Below are positions 44,467-52,861 of a DNA stretch of 64,000 nucleotides, in pieces (within the stretch, counting starts at the first letter, position 1; every line of letters starts with the position of its first letter). A program made the position numbers and the translations under genes. The notes under the pieces were generated by a model. The model had not been told where the DNA came from. It made no database searches and was given only the letters and a program-made list of their open reading frames with translations. Origin of the DNA: Acinetobacter marinus (lineage in GTDB: Bacteria > Pseudomonadota > Gammaproteobacteria > Pseudomonadales > Moraxellaceae); the NCBI RefSeq assembly GCF_900096915.1, contig NZ_FMYK01000002.1:434001-498000 (forward strand). Reading direction: 5' to 3'.

Positions 44467-44500
44467 AAAATGCTTCAAACATTACGTTTGAAGCATTTTT
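44467..44500 (+). terminator. intrinsic terminator after the zinc receptor gene
   Basis: AAAATGCTTCAAAC (44467-44480) and GTTTGAAGCATTTT (44486-44499) are perfect complements around ATTAC; T's continue into 44500. Confidence 0.9.
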
Positions 44501-44538
44501 GCTTTAGACTTTAAAGCATCGCAAATCGAATATCAGAA

Positions 44539-45048
44539 ATGTCCACACCGCCTCCGAAACTGTCTTATCAATGGATTGATTCTCCTGTCGGGCAACTTAA
44601 GCTGATTGCTAATGACAAGGCTCTGGTTGCTGTGTTGTGGGCGACGGACAAACCAAATCGAGTGCTTTTAGGTGAAATGCAACACGACCCAAATCACCCG
44701 ATCTTAAAGCTCACAGCGCAACAACTACATGAATATTTCCACGGTGAGCGTCAGCAGTTTGATGTACCGCTGGAGTTTTATGGCACTGCTTTTCAAAAAG
44801 CAGTGTGGGCAGAATTACTCAAGATTCCCTTTGGAGAAACCCGCAGTTATTTACAGATTGCAGAAATATTGAATAATCCGAAAGCGGTGCGTGCGGTCGG
44901 CGCAGCCAATGGTAAAAATCCCATCTCGATCATTGCACCGTGTCATCGAGTGATTGGTGCGAATGGTAGTCTGACAGGATTTGCAGGTGGACTAGGCAAT
45001 AAGCAAAAATTACTTGCCTTAGAACAAGCTCAGCAAAGTTTGTTCTAA
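44539..45048 (+). CDS. ogt: methylated-DNA--protein-cysteine methyltransferase
   Basis: Suicide repair enzyme that takes methyl groups from O6-methylguanine or O4-methylthymine onto its own Cys. The 169-aa protein has an N-terminal ribonuclease-like domain (YQWIDSPVGQLKLIANDKA) and the C-terminal DNA-binding/active-site domain with FQKAVWAELLKIPFGETRSY, AVGAANGKNPISIIAPCHRV (active-site PCHRV) and GFAGGLGNKQKLLALE. It lacks the N-terminal Ada activator domain, so Ogt is the better name. Convergent with the metallo-beta-lactamase gene, only 4 bp away. Confidence 0.95.
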   Translation: MSTPPPKLSYQWIDSPVGQLKLIANDKALVAVLWATDKPNRVLLGEMQHDPNHPILKLTAQQLHEYFHGERQQFDVPLEFYGTAFQKAVWAELLKIPFGETRSYLQIAEILNNPKAVRAVGAANGKNPISIIAPCHRVIGANGSLTGFAGGLGNKQKLLALEQAQQSLF

Positions 45049-45052
45049 CTAT

Positions 45053-45877
45053 CTACTTCGGTGTATCCACGCTAACCATCAGGAAAAGCGCTTTGGTGTA
45101 ATGTAATAAAGTTTGGTCACCCGCCTGTCCATGACCTGGAATCACAATTTTTGCATTCGGATAGGTTTTCATCACCTGATCAATGGTGTTTGACCATGCC
45201 CCGACATTAGCATCGTCCAAATTGCCTTTTTTCGCATCCAACTCTTTGACAAGACAACCGCCAAATAAGACTTTTTCCGCAGGGTAATACGCTACGACAT
45301 TGTCTTTGGTATGACCTTTACCTAAAAACTTCACCTCGACATAGCTATCACCAACATCAATGTGTAGACTATTTTCAAAGCCAAATTTTGGCAGAGCAGG
45401 ATATTTGCCTTTTGCCAATTCAAGCGTTTTCAATGAGGCAAAGGTGGGAATATTGACGTGTTGAAATGCTGCTGTTCCGCCCAAAGTATCTTCATGAAAA
45501 TGCGTGCTGACTACAGCCAGTGTTTTGGCATTTGAAGTCATTTCAATCCATTTGATCAGCTCAGTTGCGCTTTTATCATCGACGGGTGTATCGACCACAA
45601 CCGCTTCATTGTGGTTAATCACTACCATGCCATTGGATGGCACTTTTCCCCATGTTTCAGACTTGAAATAAGAGGTATGTTGGTAGACATTTGGCGCCAG
45701 TTCGGTGATCACCAAATCTTCAGACTGATAAACGGTTTTTGCCGTTGATTGCGTTATGCTTGACGATTTTGTATTTGGGATTGGCTTTATCAAGGCATCA
45801 GGCTCAGCCAAGCTCAGTTGAGTCGTCACTGCCAGTGCTGATATCAGCATCATTTGCATTGCACTGCGAGATTTCAT
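45053..45877 (-). CDS. subclass B1 metallo-beta-lactamase-like periplasmic enzyme
   Basis: From ATG 45877 the 274-aa protein has a Sec signal peptide (MKSRSAMQMMLISALAVTTQ, cleavage near SLA). It has the full B1 zinc set: H126-x-H128-x-D130 in STHFHEDTLGG, H189 in FLGKGHTKDNVVAYYP, C208 in FGGCLVKE and H249 in IPGHG, plus K211 and the GNLDDAN turn seen in BcII/CcrA/IMP-type enzymes. This predicts hydrolysis of beta-lactams including carbapenems, but activity is unproven. Earlier in-frame ATGs (45889, 45901, 45934) are possible. It follows a lytic transglycosylase gene closely (stop at 45906), so they may be co-transcribed. Confidence 0.8.
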   Translation of the reverse strand: MKSRSAMQMMLISALAVTTQLSLAEPDALIKPIPNTKSSSITQSTAKTVYQSEDLVITELAPNVYQHTSYFKSETWGKVPSNGMVVINHNEAVVVDTPVDDKSATELIKWIEMTSNAKTLAVVSTHFHEDTLGGTAAFQHVNIPTFASLKTLELAKGKYPALPKFGFENSLHIDVGDSYVEVKFLGKGHTKDNVVAYYPAEKVLFGGCLVKELDAKKGNLDDANVGAWSNTIDQVMKTYPNAKIVIPGHGQAGDQTLLHYTKALFLMVSVDTPK

Positions 45878-45905
45878 TTTATAGCGCATCCTTTTATTCA
45901 TTCTT

Positions 45906-46442
45906 TTATAGTTCGTCCTTGAGTTTTTTCTCAAAATTCTTCACGGATTTGATGTATTTACGCACTTTCCAGCGTGTCCAAAAACTACGCTCATAACCTG
46001 TCGGTCCGACATTATAGTAGCCTGTTGCTTTCTTCCAGCTTCCAGCCTTGCTGTGATAATCCGCCAAAATATAGCTACCGCAAAGCACATTGGTGCGCTC
46101 ATCATAGAGATTGCTCCCACAAGTCGCTTGCCAGTAGCTTGGAATGACTTGCATCAAGCCCACTGCACCAGTAGGCGATCGGGCATCGCTACGATAGTTG
46201 GACTCTTGTCTGATCACGGCGGCGATGAGTAGTGGATCGACGTTATATTTTTCAGAACCTTCAATGATATACGGTGAAATGCGCTGTGCGGTATAGGTGT
46301 TCACCGCATAAGCACGCTGGATACCTTGGGCGAGTTGTTGGCTTTTTTGCTGCGGGCTACCACGTAAAGTGCTACAGCCCGAAGCAATCAGTGCGATAAA
46401 ACTAAACAGAAAAATAAGTCGAAAAGTGGGGTGAATGCTCAT
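45906..46442 (-). CDS. lipoprotein lytic transglycosylase (SLT domain)
   Basis: From ATG 46442 the product is 178 aa: a lipoprotein signal (IFLFSFIALIASGCSTLRG, Cys at about 23) and a family-1 SLT/GEWL-like catalytic domain with the catalytic Glu in IAAVIRQESNYRSDARSP, GAVGLMQVIPSYW and the substrate-groove segment GYYNVGPTGYERSFW. Such enzymes cut the MurNAc-GlcNAc bond to anhydro products. The frame extends to 46535 with no signal character. The short mature part resembles EmtA/MltE-type outer-membrane enzymes, but the exact subgroup is uncertain. The beta-lactamase-like gene lies directly downstream. Confidence 0.9.
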   Translation of the reverse strand: MSIHPTFRLIFLFSFIALIASGCSTLRGSPQQKSQQLAQGIQRAYAVNTYTAQRISPYIIEGSEKYNVDPLLIAAVIRQESNYRSDARSPTGAVGLMQVIPSYWQATCGSNLYDERTNVLCGSYILADYHSKAGSWKKATGYYNVGPTGYERSFWTRWKVRKYIKSVKNFEKKLKDEL

Positions 46443-46546
46443 AAAACGTGAATAAAAATCTTGCCTAGCCGAAACATAACATAAATCAATCATAAATCGG
46501 CTTGGCGTGCAGACAAATTCGGCGATCAATAACAATCTGTAACGAA

Positions 46547-47935
46547 CTACTCAGAATCTGCACGCAGTTGACGGCGGGCATGTTTCAACGCAGAGCGTAA
46601 GCCTTCCTCCAGCGTTGGATGATAGTACGGACGATCTAAAATATCCGCTAAGGTCACTTGTTCGGCAATCATCCATGACAACATATGTGCAAGATGTTCC
46701 GCAGATTCTACGAACAGCTCCGCACCGAGTAAACGCTGTGAGGATTTCTCAATATAGACTTCGATCGCACCGACATTTTTACCCAAGGTCAGGGCACGAC
46801 CTTGCTTTTCAAAGGACTGAATTCCCGTCACAAAATCGATGTGCTGTTGCTCAAGCTCCTTTTTCGACTGACCTGCAATCGCCATTTGTGGATTACTAAA
46901 GATGATTGCTAGTGGGGATAGCTTTGGTAGCGCTTGGATGTCGGGATAATTTAAAGCATTTTGCACGACATGCTTGCCTGTAAAGGCGGCAACATGCTGA
47001 ATCGGATTTTGACTAAAGGCATCACCAACCACAAATAGCGGATAATCGCCAAGCTGTTTGCTGTCATGATTGATTGGTAGTTTTTTAATGTCTTGAAAGA
47101 TCGCATCGACCTTGTGCAAATCTAAGGTACTCAGTAATGAGCTACGTCCTGTGGCACTAAGTACATAATCGACTTTGATGGATTGAGATTGCCCTTGTTG
47201 ATCCTGATATTCAATCGTCACCCCGTCGCCATCTCGAGACATGGATTCGGGGAGTGTTTCAAACAAGATGTTCACGGATTGTGAAAAATGTGCTTGCGCA
47301 AGCGTTTGTAAATGTTCTGAAGACAATATCCCAACCTTGCGACTGCGGGCAAAGACCGTAACATCGACACCGAGTTGATGCATGGCGACGGCAAGTTCTA
47401 TAGCAATCACGCCACTACCAATTACAGCCAATCGTTTTGGCAAGTAAGGAAGCTCAAAGACTTCATCAGTTGTAATGAGTCGATCGCCAAGTATTTTCTT
47501 TTGATCTTGATCGATATTGGGGCTTGAACCGACGGCAAGAATAAATGCCTTGGCTTGCAGTTGCTCGCCGTTGACGTCAATGGTATTGGCATTGATAAAT
47601 TTGGCTTGTCCAGAGGTTTTATGTTCAGGATGCCATGATTCCACATCTTTAATCACAGATGCGGTGAATCGATCTCGAAGCGTTTGCACGTGTTGCATCA
47701 CTTGACTGGTATCGGCGTCAATTTTTAGATTTAGCCCGACACGATCTGCATGATGAGCGTCGTGCAGTTGATTTGCCGTTGAAATCAATATTTTACTTGG
47801 CATACAGCCGACTCGGGCGCATGTGGTATCCCATGCACCATCATTAATGATTCTTAAATTGTTGGTGTGTTTTCGTGCTTCTTTATAGGCACTTATACCT
47901 GCGGTGCCTGCGCCAATAATGATGAGGTCGTACAT
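46547..47935 (-). CDS. dihydrolipoamide dehydrogenase-like flavoprotein
   Basis: Pyridine-nucleotide-disulphide oxidoreductase of 462 aa. The FAD-binding motif IIIGAGTAGISAYKEA is near the N-terminus. The redox pair lies in TTCARVGCMPSK. The NAD-binding motif VIGSGVIAIELAVAMHQLGV lies at about 170-190, and the dimerisation domain ends YYHPTLEEGLRSAL with the catalytic His. The CARVGCMPSK spacing and the lone location, with no E1/E2 complex genes, argue against the pyruvate dehydrogenase component and for a stand-alone homologue (soluble-transhydrogenase or mercuric-reductase relatives). Exact substrate unknown. Upstream of the lytic transglycosylase gene with about 100 bp between the starts used here. 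Confidence 0.85.
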   Translation of the reverse strand: MYDLIIIGAGTAGISAYKEARKHTNNLRIINDGAWDTTCARVGCMPSKILISTANQLHDAHHADRVGLNLKIDADTSQVMQHVQTLRDRFTASVIKDVESWHPEHKTSGQAKFINANTIDVNGEQLQAKAFILAVGSSPNIDQDQKKILGDRLITTDEVFELPYLPKRLAVIGSGVIAIELAVAMHQLGVDVTVFARSRKVGILSSEHLQTLAQAHFSQSVNILFETLPESMSRDGDGVTIEYQDQQGQSQSIKVDYVLSATGRSSLLSTLDLHKVDAIFQDIKKLPINHDSKQLGDYPLFVVGDAFSQNPIQHVAAFTGKHVVQNALNYPDIQALPKLSPLAIIFSNPQMAIAGQSKKELEQQHIDFVTGIQSFEKQGRALTLGKNVGAIEVYIEKSSQRLLGAELFVESAEHLAHMLSWMIAEQVTLADILDRPYYHPTLEEGLRSALKHARRQLRADSE

Positions 47936-48133
47936 AGTTTTAAGCGCACTGATTATTAATAAGGGATGGGAATAAATTAAATGTATCTTTACTAGATTTT
48001 TACCAAAAAAAATAGTTTAATTACATTTAATCACAGAAAATAGCTAAATCTAGATGGTTTTTTTCACAGAGATAACAGTGTAAAAATATTTCTGGGATAT
48101 GCGAATTGATAACATGGATATATGGGGTAGTTG

Positions 48134-50113
48134 ATGTTAAACAATAATTTATTCAAAATTACAGCACTTGCGTTGGCTGTTTCTCTTTCGGCATGTGGCG
48201 GTGGGGGCGGTGGTTACTATGGTGACTCTGATAACGATAGTGGCTCCGATTCGAGCGGTGGTGATACAGTCACTGCAGTCAATGTCAGCACGATTTCACT
48301 GTATGATACCAATGGTGATGCGACAACGACGATTTCATCTCAAGGCGTTACTGCACAAGTCACTGTAACCGATGAAAGTGGTAATGCGATTAGTGGTGCA
48401 TTAGTGACATTTACCAGTACAGGTGATGTGACCTTTGGAACAAGTAATGGTGCGGTATTGACCAATGCAAATGGCGTTGCAACCATTTCGGTCACACCAA
48501 CAGATTCTACTGATACAGGGACTTATCAGCTGACTGCAACGACGACTTATGAAGACGTCACTGATACAGCATCAATGTATGTGAGTTTTCAAGCAGAAAA
48601 TATCACCATTGCAAATATGAAAGCAGCGAGTAGCAATTTAGGTTCAGGTGACTCAACGTTAATTACCTTAGTGACTCAAGATGCTGATACCAATACCTAT
48701 CAAAATAACATCGTTGTCAACTTTACCACGAGTTGTGGTAGCTTAAGCAGTACCAGCGTGACTTCATCAAGCGAAGGTAATGTGGCAACGACATATTCTG
48801 CTATCGATGCGGATGGTAATTTGTGTGAAGGTACTCAAACCGTTACAGCAACGACGGCTTCAGGTTCGGCTACACCAGTTAAACTTACCTTAACTATTGC
48901 AGCTGCGGAAGCGAACTCAATCGTTTATACCTCTTCTGATACGGTAGAGCTTGGTATCAAAGGTAGCGGTTCGTCGACTTCAGGGCAGGTCGAATTCACC
49001 GTATATTCTAATGGTAGCCCACTTGCTAATAAAAACGTAGTTTTAGACTTAGAAAAAGCGCCAAATGACTTTAGCTTTGTTACTCAAGGCAATCGTAGTA
49101 GTACAACGGTGGTCAGTGATAGTACTGGTAAAGTCAAAGTCAACCTTTACCCAGGTTATGTACCAGGTCCAGTTGAGATTAAAGCTGCATTATCTACAGA
49201 TACAAGTATTTATGCGTTATCGAAAAATGTGTCAGTTGCTTCGGGTCGCGCTACGCAAAGTGGCTTTAGTATTTCAATGACTAAAAATGCTCTGCAAAAT
49301 GCGAAAGATGGTGACACAGCAACCATTACAGCACGCTTGGTGGATCGTACGGGTAACCCAATTCCAGATGATACAGTGGTCAACTTTGTCACCGAGGGTG
49401 GCAGTATCACACCATATTGTACGACGACTGATGGTGCGTGTTCTGTGACACTATCTACTCAAGATCCTCGCCCAACGAATAACCGTGTGACTGTGCTCGC
49501 TTATGTTGAGGGTGATAAATCATATACAGATACCAATGGTGATAATGCCTATACCGCAGGTACCGATACATTAATCAGTAATCTCGGCAGTTTCTTTAGA
49601 GATGATAATGAAAGTACTGCATACGATTCTGGTGAGTTTAAGTACACTCGTGTCATTACGGGCACATCAGCGACTTGTGCAAGTTCTACCATCGCACAAC
49701 CAAATATCTCAGGCACTTGTGATAATAACTTGGCGACCGTGTTACGCAGTCAATTCTTAGTTGCATTCGCTGAAGACACTCCAGTGATTTATAATCCAAG
49801 CGTGTCAGGAAACCAGTTTAGCTTTCAGTTATTCGGAAATGGTTCGTTATCAGTGCCGATGCCATCTGCAACAACAGTTGGCGTCTCTACTGTAGATGAT
49901 ACAGAGAATGATTTGAGTTGTACTGCTGAATTACGTGAAGGACAAGAAACAGTACCAGCAATCTTTAATTTGCTTACACCGACCACGTTTGTGAACAGTG
50001 CTGCGACTTATTACGCCTATCGCTTAAAAGATTGTGATACGAATGATAGTGTAGTATTAACCATTACCACACCAAGTGGTAGCGTGTATAAAAAAGAGTA
50101 TTTTTATCCGTAA
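48134..50113 (+). CDS. lipoprotein with Ig-like (Big_1-type) repeats
   Basis: The 659-aa protein starts LNNNLFKITALALAVSLSAC (lipid Cys near 21) followed by a Gly run and an Asp/Ser-rich linker. The mature part has about four Ig-like units with the Big_1 pattern, for example ISSQGVTAQVTVTDESGNAI, ISGALVTFTSTGDVTFGTSN, then TNANGVATISVTP, and a later DGDTATITARLVDRTGNPIP. These domains occur in intimin/invasin-type surface proteins. A terminal region with paired Cys (SATCASSTIAQPNISGTC) follows. It is probably displayed from the outer membrane; function unknown. The preferred start is ATG 48134, after GGGGTAG. Confidence 0.8.
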   Translation: MLNNNLFKITALALAVSLSACGGGGGGYYGDSDNDSGSDSSGGDTVTAVNVSTISLYDTNGDATTTISSQGVTAQVTVTDESGNAISGALVTFTSTGDVTFGTSNGAVLTNANGVATISVTPTDSTDTGTYQLTATTTYEDVTDTASMYVSFQAENITIANMKAASSNLGSGDSTLITLVTQDADTNTYQNNIVVNFTTSCGSLSSTSVTSSSEGNVATTYSAIDADGNLCEGTQTVTATTASGSATPVKLTLTIAAAEANSIVYTSSDTVELGIKGSGSSTSGQVEFTVYSNGSPLANKNVVLDLEKAPNDFSFVTQGNRSSTTVVSDSTGKVKVNLYPGYVPGPVEIKAALSTDTSIYALSKNVSVASGRATQSGFSISMTKNALQNAKDGDTATITARLVDRTGNPIPDDTVVNFVTEGGSITPYCTTTDGACSVTLSTQDPRPTNNRVTVLAYVEGDKSYTDTNGDNAYTAGTDTLISNLGSFFRDDNESTAYDSGEFKYTRVITGTSATCASSTIAQPNISGTCDNNLATVLRSQFLVAFAEDTPVIYNPSVSGNQFSFQLFGNGSLSVPMPSATTVGVSTVDDTENDLSCTAELREGQETVPAIFNLLTPTTFVNSAATYYAYRLKDCDTNDSVVLTITTPSGSVYKKEYFYP

Positions 50114-50131
50114 GTCATAAAGCTAAAAATG

Positions 50132-50160
50132 AAAAAACAGCACCTCGGTGCTGTTTTTTT
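50132..50160 (+). terminator. intrinsic terminator after the Ig-like lipoprotein gene
   Basis: AAAAAACAGCAC and GTGCTGTTTTTTT pair around CTCG (50144-50147). The flanking A's also make it usable by the opposite-strand small lipoprotein gene at 50178. Confidence 0.92.
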
Positions 50161-50177
50161 GTTGCAAAATTAAAAAA

Positions 50178-50279
50178 TCAGAGTCCCGTACCAACACTGA
50201 CCGATGCAGTCGGACGAACTTGCATTGACGAGCAGGCAGTGAGACTCAAAAGACAACATAAAATTAAAAAAGTTTTCAT
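50178..50279 (-). CDS. 33-aa lipoprotein
   Basis: A short minus-strand gene from ATG 50279 to TGA at 50178-50180 encodes a clean lipoprotein precursor: KTFLILCCLLSLTACSSMQV with lipobox LTAC and the lipidated Cys at 16, leaving a mature peptide of only 18 residues ending VSVGTGL. The signal length, lipobox and start (GGATTAG about 8 nt upstream) are textbook. The peptide recalls the very small lipoproteins ending VSVG-x-G-x seen in Acinetobacter genomes. Function unknown. It shares the bidirectional terminator with the Ig-like lipoprotein gene. Confidence 0.75.
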   Translation of the reverse strand: MKTFLILCCLLSLTACSSMQVRPTASVSVGTGL

Positions 50280-50386
50280 GATTCTAATCCAAAGGAAAAG
50301 AACCATGATTCAAAATTTATGCGTGAAAGAATAGCTAAAAGTCGTGTATATCTTGTAATGGACTATTAAAGGAAAATCGAACCCAC

Positions 50387-50722
50387 TTAATCGTCTAATA
50401 AATCCATTTGTTTGGCAAGTTGATACAGGTTGTTCGAGCGGTTGCCCGTACGACAAAACATCAAGATTGGCTTTGGTAATTCATGATAATGATTGGCAAA
50501 TGTACGCACATCAATCTCCGAAATCTGACCAGCGACTACAGGTTGATAGACATAATCCAAACCGACGGCACGTGCGGCTGCTTCGATTTGGGCACTGGTT
50601 GGCTGTTCTGCACCACCTTCTTGATCAGGACGGTTATTAATCACCGAGCGAAAGCCTTTTTCGACCACTTGTGGAATTTGTTCAGCAGAGATTTGTCCAG
50701 CAAAACCAACAGGTTGTTCCAT
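50387..50722 (-). CDS. TIGR01244/DUF442 phosphatase-like sulfurtransferase family protein
   Basis: A 111-aa protein of the DUF442 (beta-lactamase-hydrolase-like N-terminal) family, related to tyrosine phosphatases and found also in sulfide-oxidation gene sets. Motifs: GQISAEQIPQVVEKGFRSVI, INNRPDQEG and the Cys-containing loop FCRTGNRSNNLYQL. Homologues in other bacteria include Blh/BigR-linked proteins, but no persulfide dioxygenase or BigR gene is near. ATG 50722 follows AGGACATG; an ATG two codons earlier (50728) is too close to that site. Monocistronic. Confidence 0.85.
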   Translation of the reverse strand: MEQPVGFAGQISAEQIPQVVEKGFRSVINNRPDQEGGAEQPTSAQIEAAARAVGLDYVYQPVVAGQISEIDVRTFANHYHELPKPILMFCRTGNRSNNLYQLAKQMDLLDD

Positions 50723-50900
50723 AATCATGTCCTAAAATTTATGCAGTGATAAAAATGAATCATTGTTAAATCATCATAGCACTTTTATCCAGCGAAGAAA
50801 AAACCTCGAGATTGATTTTGTAAATGAGTTTGAAGTATTTCATGATATTTTAGACAATGCCCAAAACCATTTTTCAATTGTTATCTAAAATAGTATGGAC

Positions 50901-50940
50901 AAAAAAACACCTGAGCGAACTTGATTTATTCAGCTCAGGT
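50901..50940 (-). terminator. intrinsic terminator after lgt (minus strand)
   Basis: ACCTGAGC (50909-50916) and GCTCAGGT (50933-50940) are complementary; on the minus strand a run of seven T's (A's at 50901-50907) follows the hairpin. It ends lgt. Confidence 0.85.
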
Positions 50941-50959
50941 ATTTGTTTTTGCAAATCTT

Positions 50960-51772
50960 TTAAAATACAGAAGGACGCTGCCAGTCGTAGATATTACGTT
51001 TATAGGCATACCAGAACATCCAGATCCCAACCAAAATCATTGGTAAGCTGAGGAATTGTCCCTTACTCATCCAGCCGATAAACAGCAGTCCATTATCAGG
51101 TTCACGGAAGAACTCGATGACGAATCGTGCCACGCCATAACCGATCAAAAATACCGCAGACACCGCCATACGTGGGCGAGGTTTTGAGCTAAACCACCAT
51201 AAGACAATAAATAGCAGTAAACCTTCACACAGCGCTTGATAAAGCTGAGAGGGATGGCGCACCAAATGCAATGGATCAGTCGGGAAAATCATGCCGAGCG
51301 GAAAGTTTGGATCAGTGACTTCACGACCATACAATTCTGCACCGATAAAGTTACCCAATCGTCCAAACATCAATCCTGTCGGGACGCAAGGTGCGATAAA
51401 GTCCAGTGTTTCAAACCATGATTTTTGGTACTTTCGGCACCATAAAATCATCGCCAACATGACGCCCAAAAAGCCACCGTGGAAGCTCATGCCACCTGTC
51501 CAGACTTGGAACAGCCAAATTGGATTTTCTAAAAACTGTTGAAAGCCGTAAAACAACACGTAGCCCACACGACCGCCAATGACCACACCGAGCGCACCGA
51601 AAAACACCAGATCGGACACCATTTCTGAGTTCCAGCCATCACGCCGTTTGGCACGGTAGGTTGCCAATCCCCAAGCAAATAAAAAGGCTAATAGGTACAT
51701 CAAACCATACCAATGGACTTTGACTGGACCTAGAGAAAGTGCGATCGGGTCAATGTTGGGATAAGTCAGCAT
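50960..51772 (-). CDS. lgt: prolipoprotein diacylglyceryl transferase
   Basis: Seven-helix inner-membrane enzyme that attaches diacylglycerol to the lipobox Cys of prelipoproteins, the first lipoprotein-maturation step. The 270 aa include WYGLMYLLAFLFAWGLATY, GARFGGVIGGRVGYVLFYGF-type sequence (VVIGGRVGYVLFYG), GGMSFHGGFLGVM, the family signature GRLGNFIGAELYGREV, and HPSQLYQALCEGLL. ATG 51772. It is relevant here because the window encodes several lipoproteins. Alone on its strand, with a terminator at its end. Confidence 0.96.
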   Translation of the reverse strand: MLTYPNIDPIALSLGPVKVHWYGLMYLLAFLFAWGLATYRAKRRDGWNSEMVSDLVFFGALGVVIGGRVGYVLFYGFQQFLENPIWLFQVWTGGMSFHGGFLGVMLAMILWCRKYQKSWFETLDFIAPCVPTGLMFGRLGNFIGAELYGREVTDPNFPLGMIFPTDPLHLVRHPSQLYQALCEGLLLFIVLWWFSSKPRPRMAVSAVFLIGYGVARFVIEFFREPDNGLLFIGWMSKGQFLSLPMILVGIWMFWYAYKRNIYDWQRPSVF

Positions 51773-51901
51773 TGATTTTCCTTGAATGATTTTAAGTGGA
51801 GGGTTTTAAATGATAATTTTGAGCAGGATTGTAAAGGAAAATGCTGAAAAATGATGTACATTCAATGTGACTAAATCACTTGGCAAAAAGAATAGACCAA
51901 T

Positions 51902-52705
51902 ATGTGCATTGTGGCATTGGCATGGCAGACCATCGACGAGTTTCCGTTATTACTTCTTTCCAATCGAGATGAGTTTTATCAGCGTCCAACTAAAGCGTTA
52001 CATTACTGGCAAGCGGATCAGCTCTATGCAGGGCAGGATTTACAGCAGGGCGGTACGTGGATGGGAATGACGCCATCGGGGCGTTGGGCGGTGGTGACCA
52101 ATTTTCGGGAAATGACAGAACAGCAGTTTGCTACCTCACGAGGTGATTTAATTCGTAATTTTTTAATTTCTGATTTGGCGCCACTGCGATTCGCACAGCA
52201 ATTGGAAAAACAGCAAAATGATTATGCGGGCTTTAACTTGATCGTGGGTGATCAACAGCAAGCGGTGTATATGAGCAATCGAGGTGAAGCACCACAGGTG
52301 TTAGCACGTGGGGTCTATGTGGTATCGAATGGCTTGATGAGTGAACATTGGGAAAAAACCGCACACCTGCGTAAGCGCTTTACCCAAGAGTTTTTGCCCT
52401 TACTTCAACAATCTGATTTGAAAAATGATGTTGATATTGAACAGCATATTTTGCCTGTAGCTTGGGATGTATTGGAAGATCAGCGCAAAATTGACACGGA
52501 TAAATTGCCACAGACGGGGATCAGCCTTGAGATGGAAGAATTATTGTCTTCGAGTTTTATCCAAAGTCCTGTCTATGGGACACGTTGTTCTAATTTTCTG
52601 CTTATGCAAGCTCACGGCAATCAAAAACAAATGCAATGGTGGGAAAAAACACAATATGGTGAGAACTTGGGTGAAGTTGTGGAAGTGGATGTGGACTTGA
52701 GTTAA
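51902..52705 (+). CDS. NRDE (TANGO2-like) family protein
   Basis: A 267-aa protein of the NRDE family, named for the NRDE motif, present here as LLLSNRDEFYQRPTKALHYW. Cys2 directly after the initiator Met (MCIVALAW) suggests an N-terminal-nucleophile type enzyme, though the activity of the family is not settled. GGTWMGMTPSGRWAVVTNFRE and the C-terminal SFIQSPVYGTRCSNFLLM are further family blocks. ATG 51902 is set by the Cys2 rule. A repeat-flanked DUF559 gene follows downstream. Confidence 0.88.
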   Translation: MCIVALAWQTIDEFPLLLLSNRDEFYQRPTKALHYWQADQLYAGQDLQQGGTWMGMTPSGRWAVVTNFREMTEQQFATSRGDLIRNFLISDLAPLRFAQQLEKQQNDYAGFNLIVGDQQQAVYMSNRGEAPQVLARGVYVVSNGLMSEHWEKTAHLRKRFTQEFLPLLQQSDLKNDVDIEQHILPVAWDVLEDQRKIDTDKLPQTGISLEMEELLSSSFIQSPVYGTRCSNFLLMQAHGNQKQMQWWEKTQYGENLGEVVEVDVDLS

Positions 52706-52728
52706 TCATTTTTCAAAAAAATCAATAA

Positions 52729-52846
52729 AACCCTCCATTAAAAAGGGAGGGAACTCTGCTTATTAACGGATGTTAGTTCTAAACCTGCATCACTCCTCCC
52801 CTTTAAAGTGGGTGAGCTACTGTTGTAGCGCAAGGGTGGGGTTTCA
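52729..52846. repeat. left flanking repeat of the DUF559 cassette
   Basis: About 115 bp containing the hairpin CCCTCC...GGGAGGG, then CTGCTTATTAACGGATGTTA, TAAACCTGCAtcACTCCTCCC and GGGTGGGGTTT. The same blocks in the same order occur at 53244-53356, close to 80 percent identical by eye. Both repeats point the same way around the DUF559 gene. Confidence 0.75.
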
Positions 52847-52861
52847 GATGGTGGAAAAATA

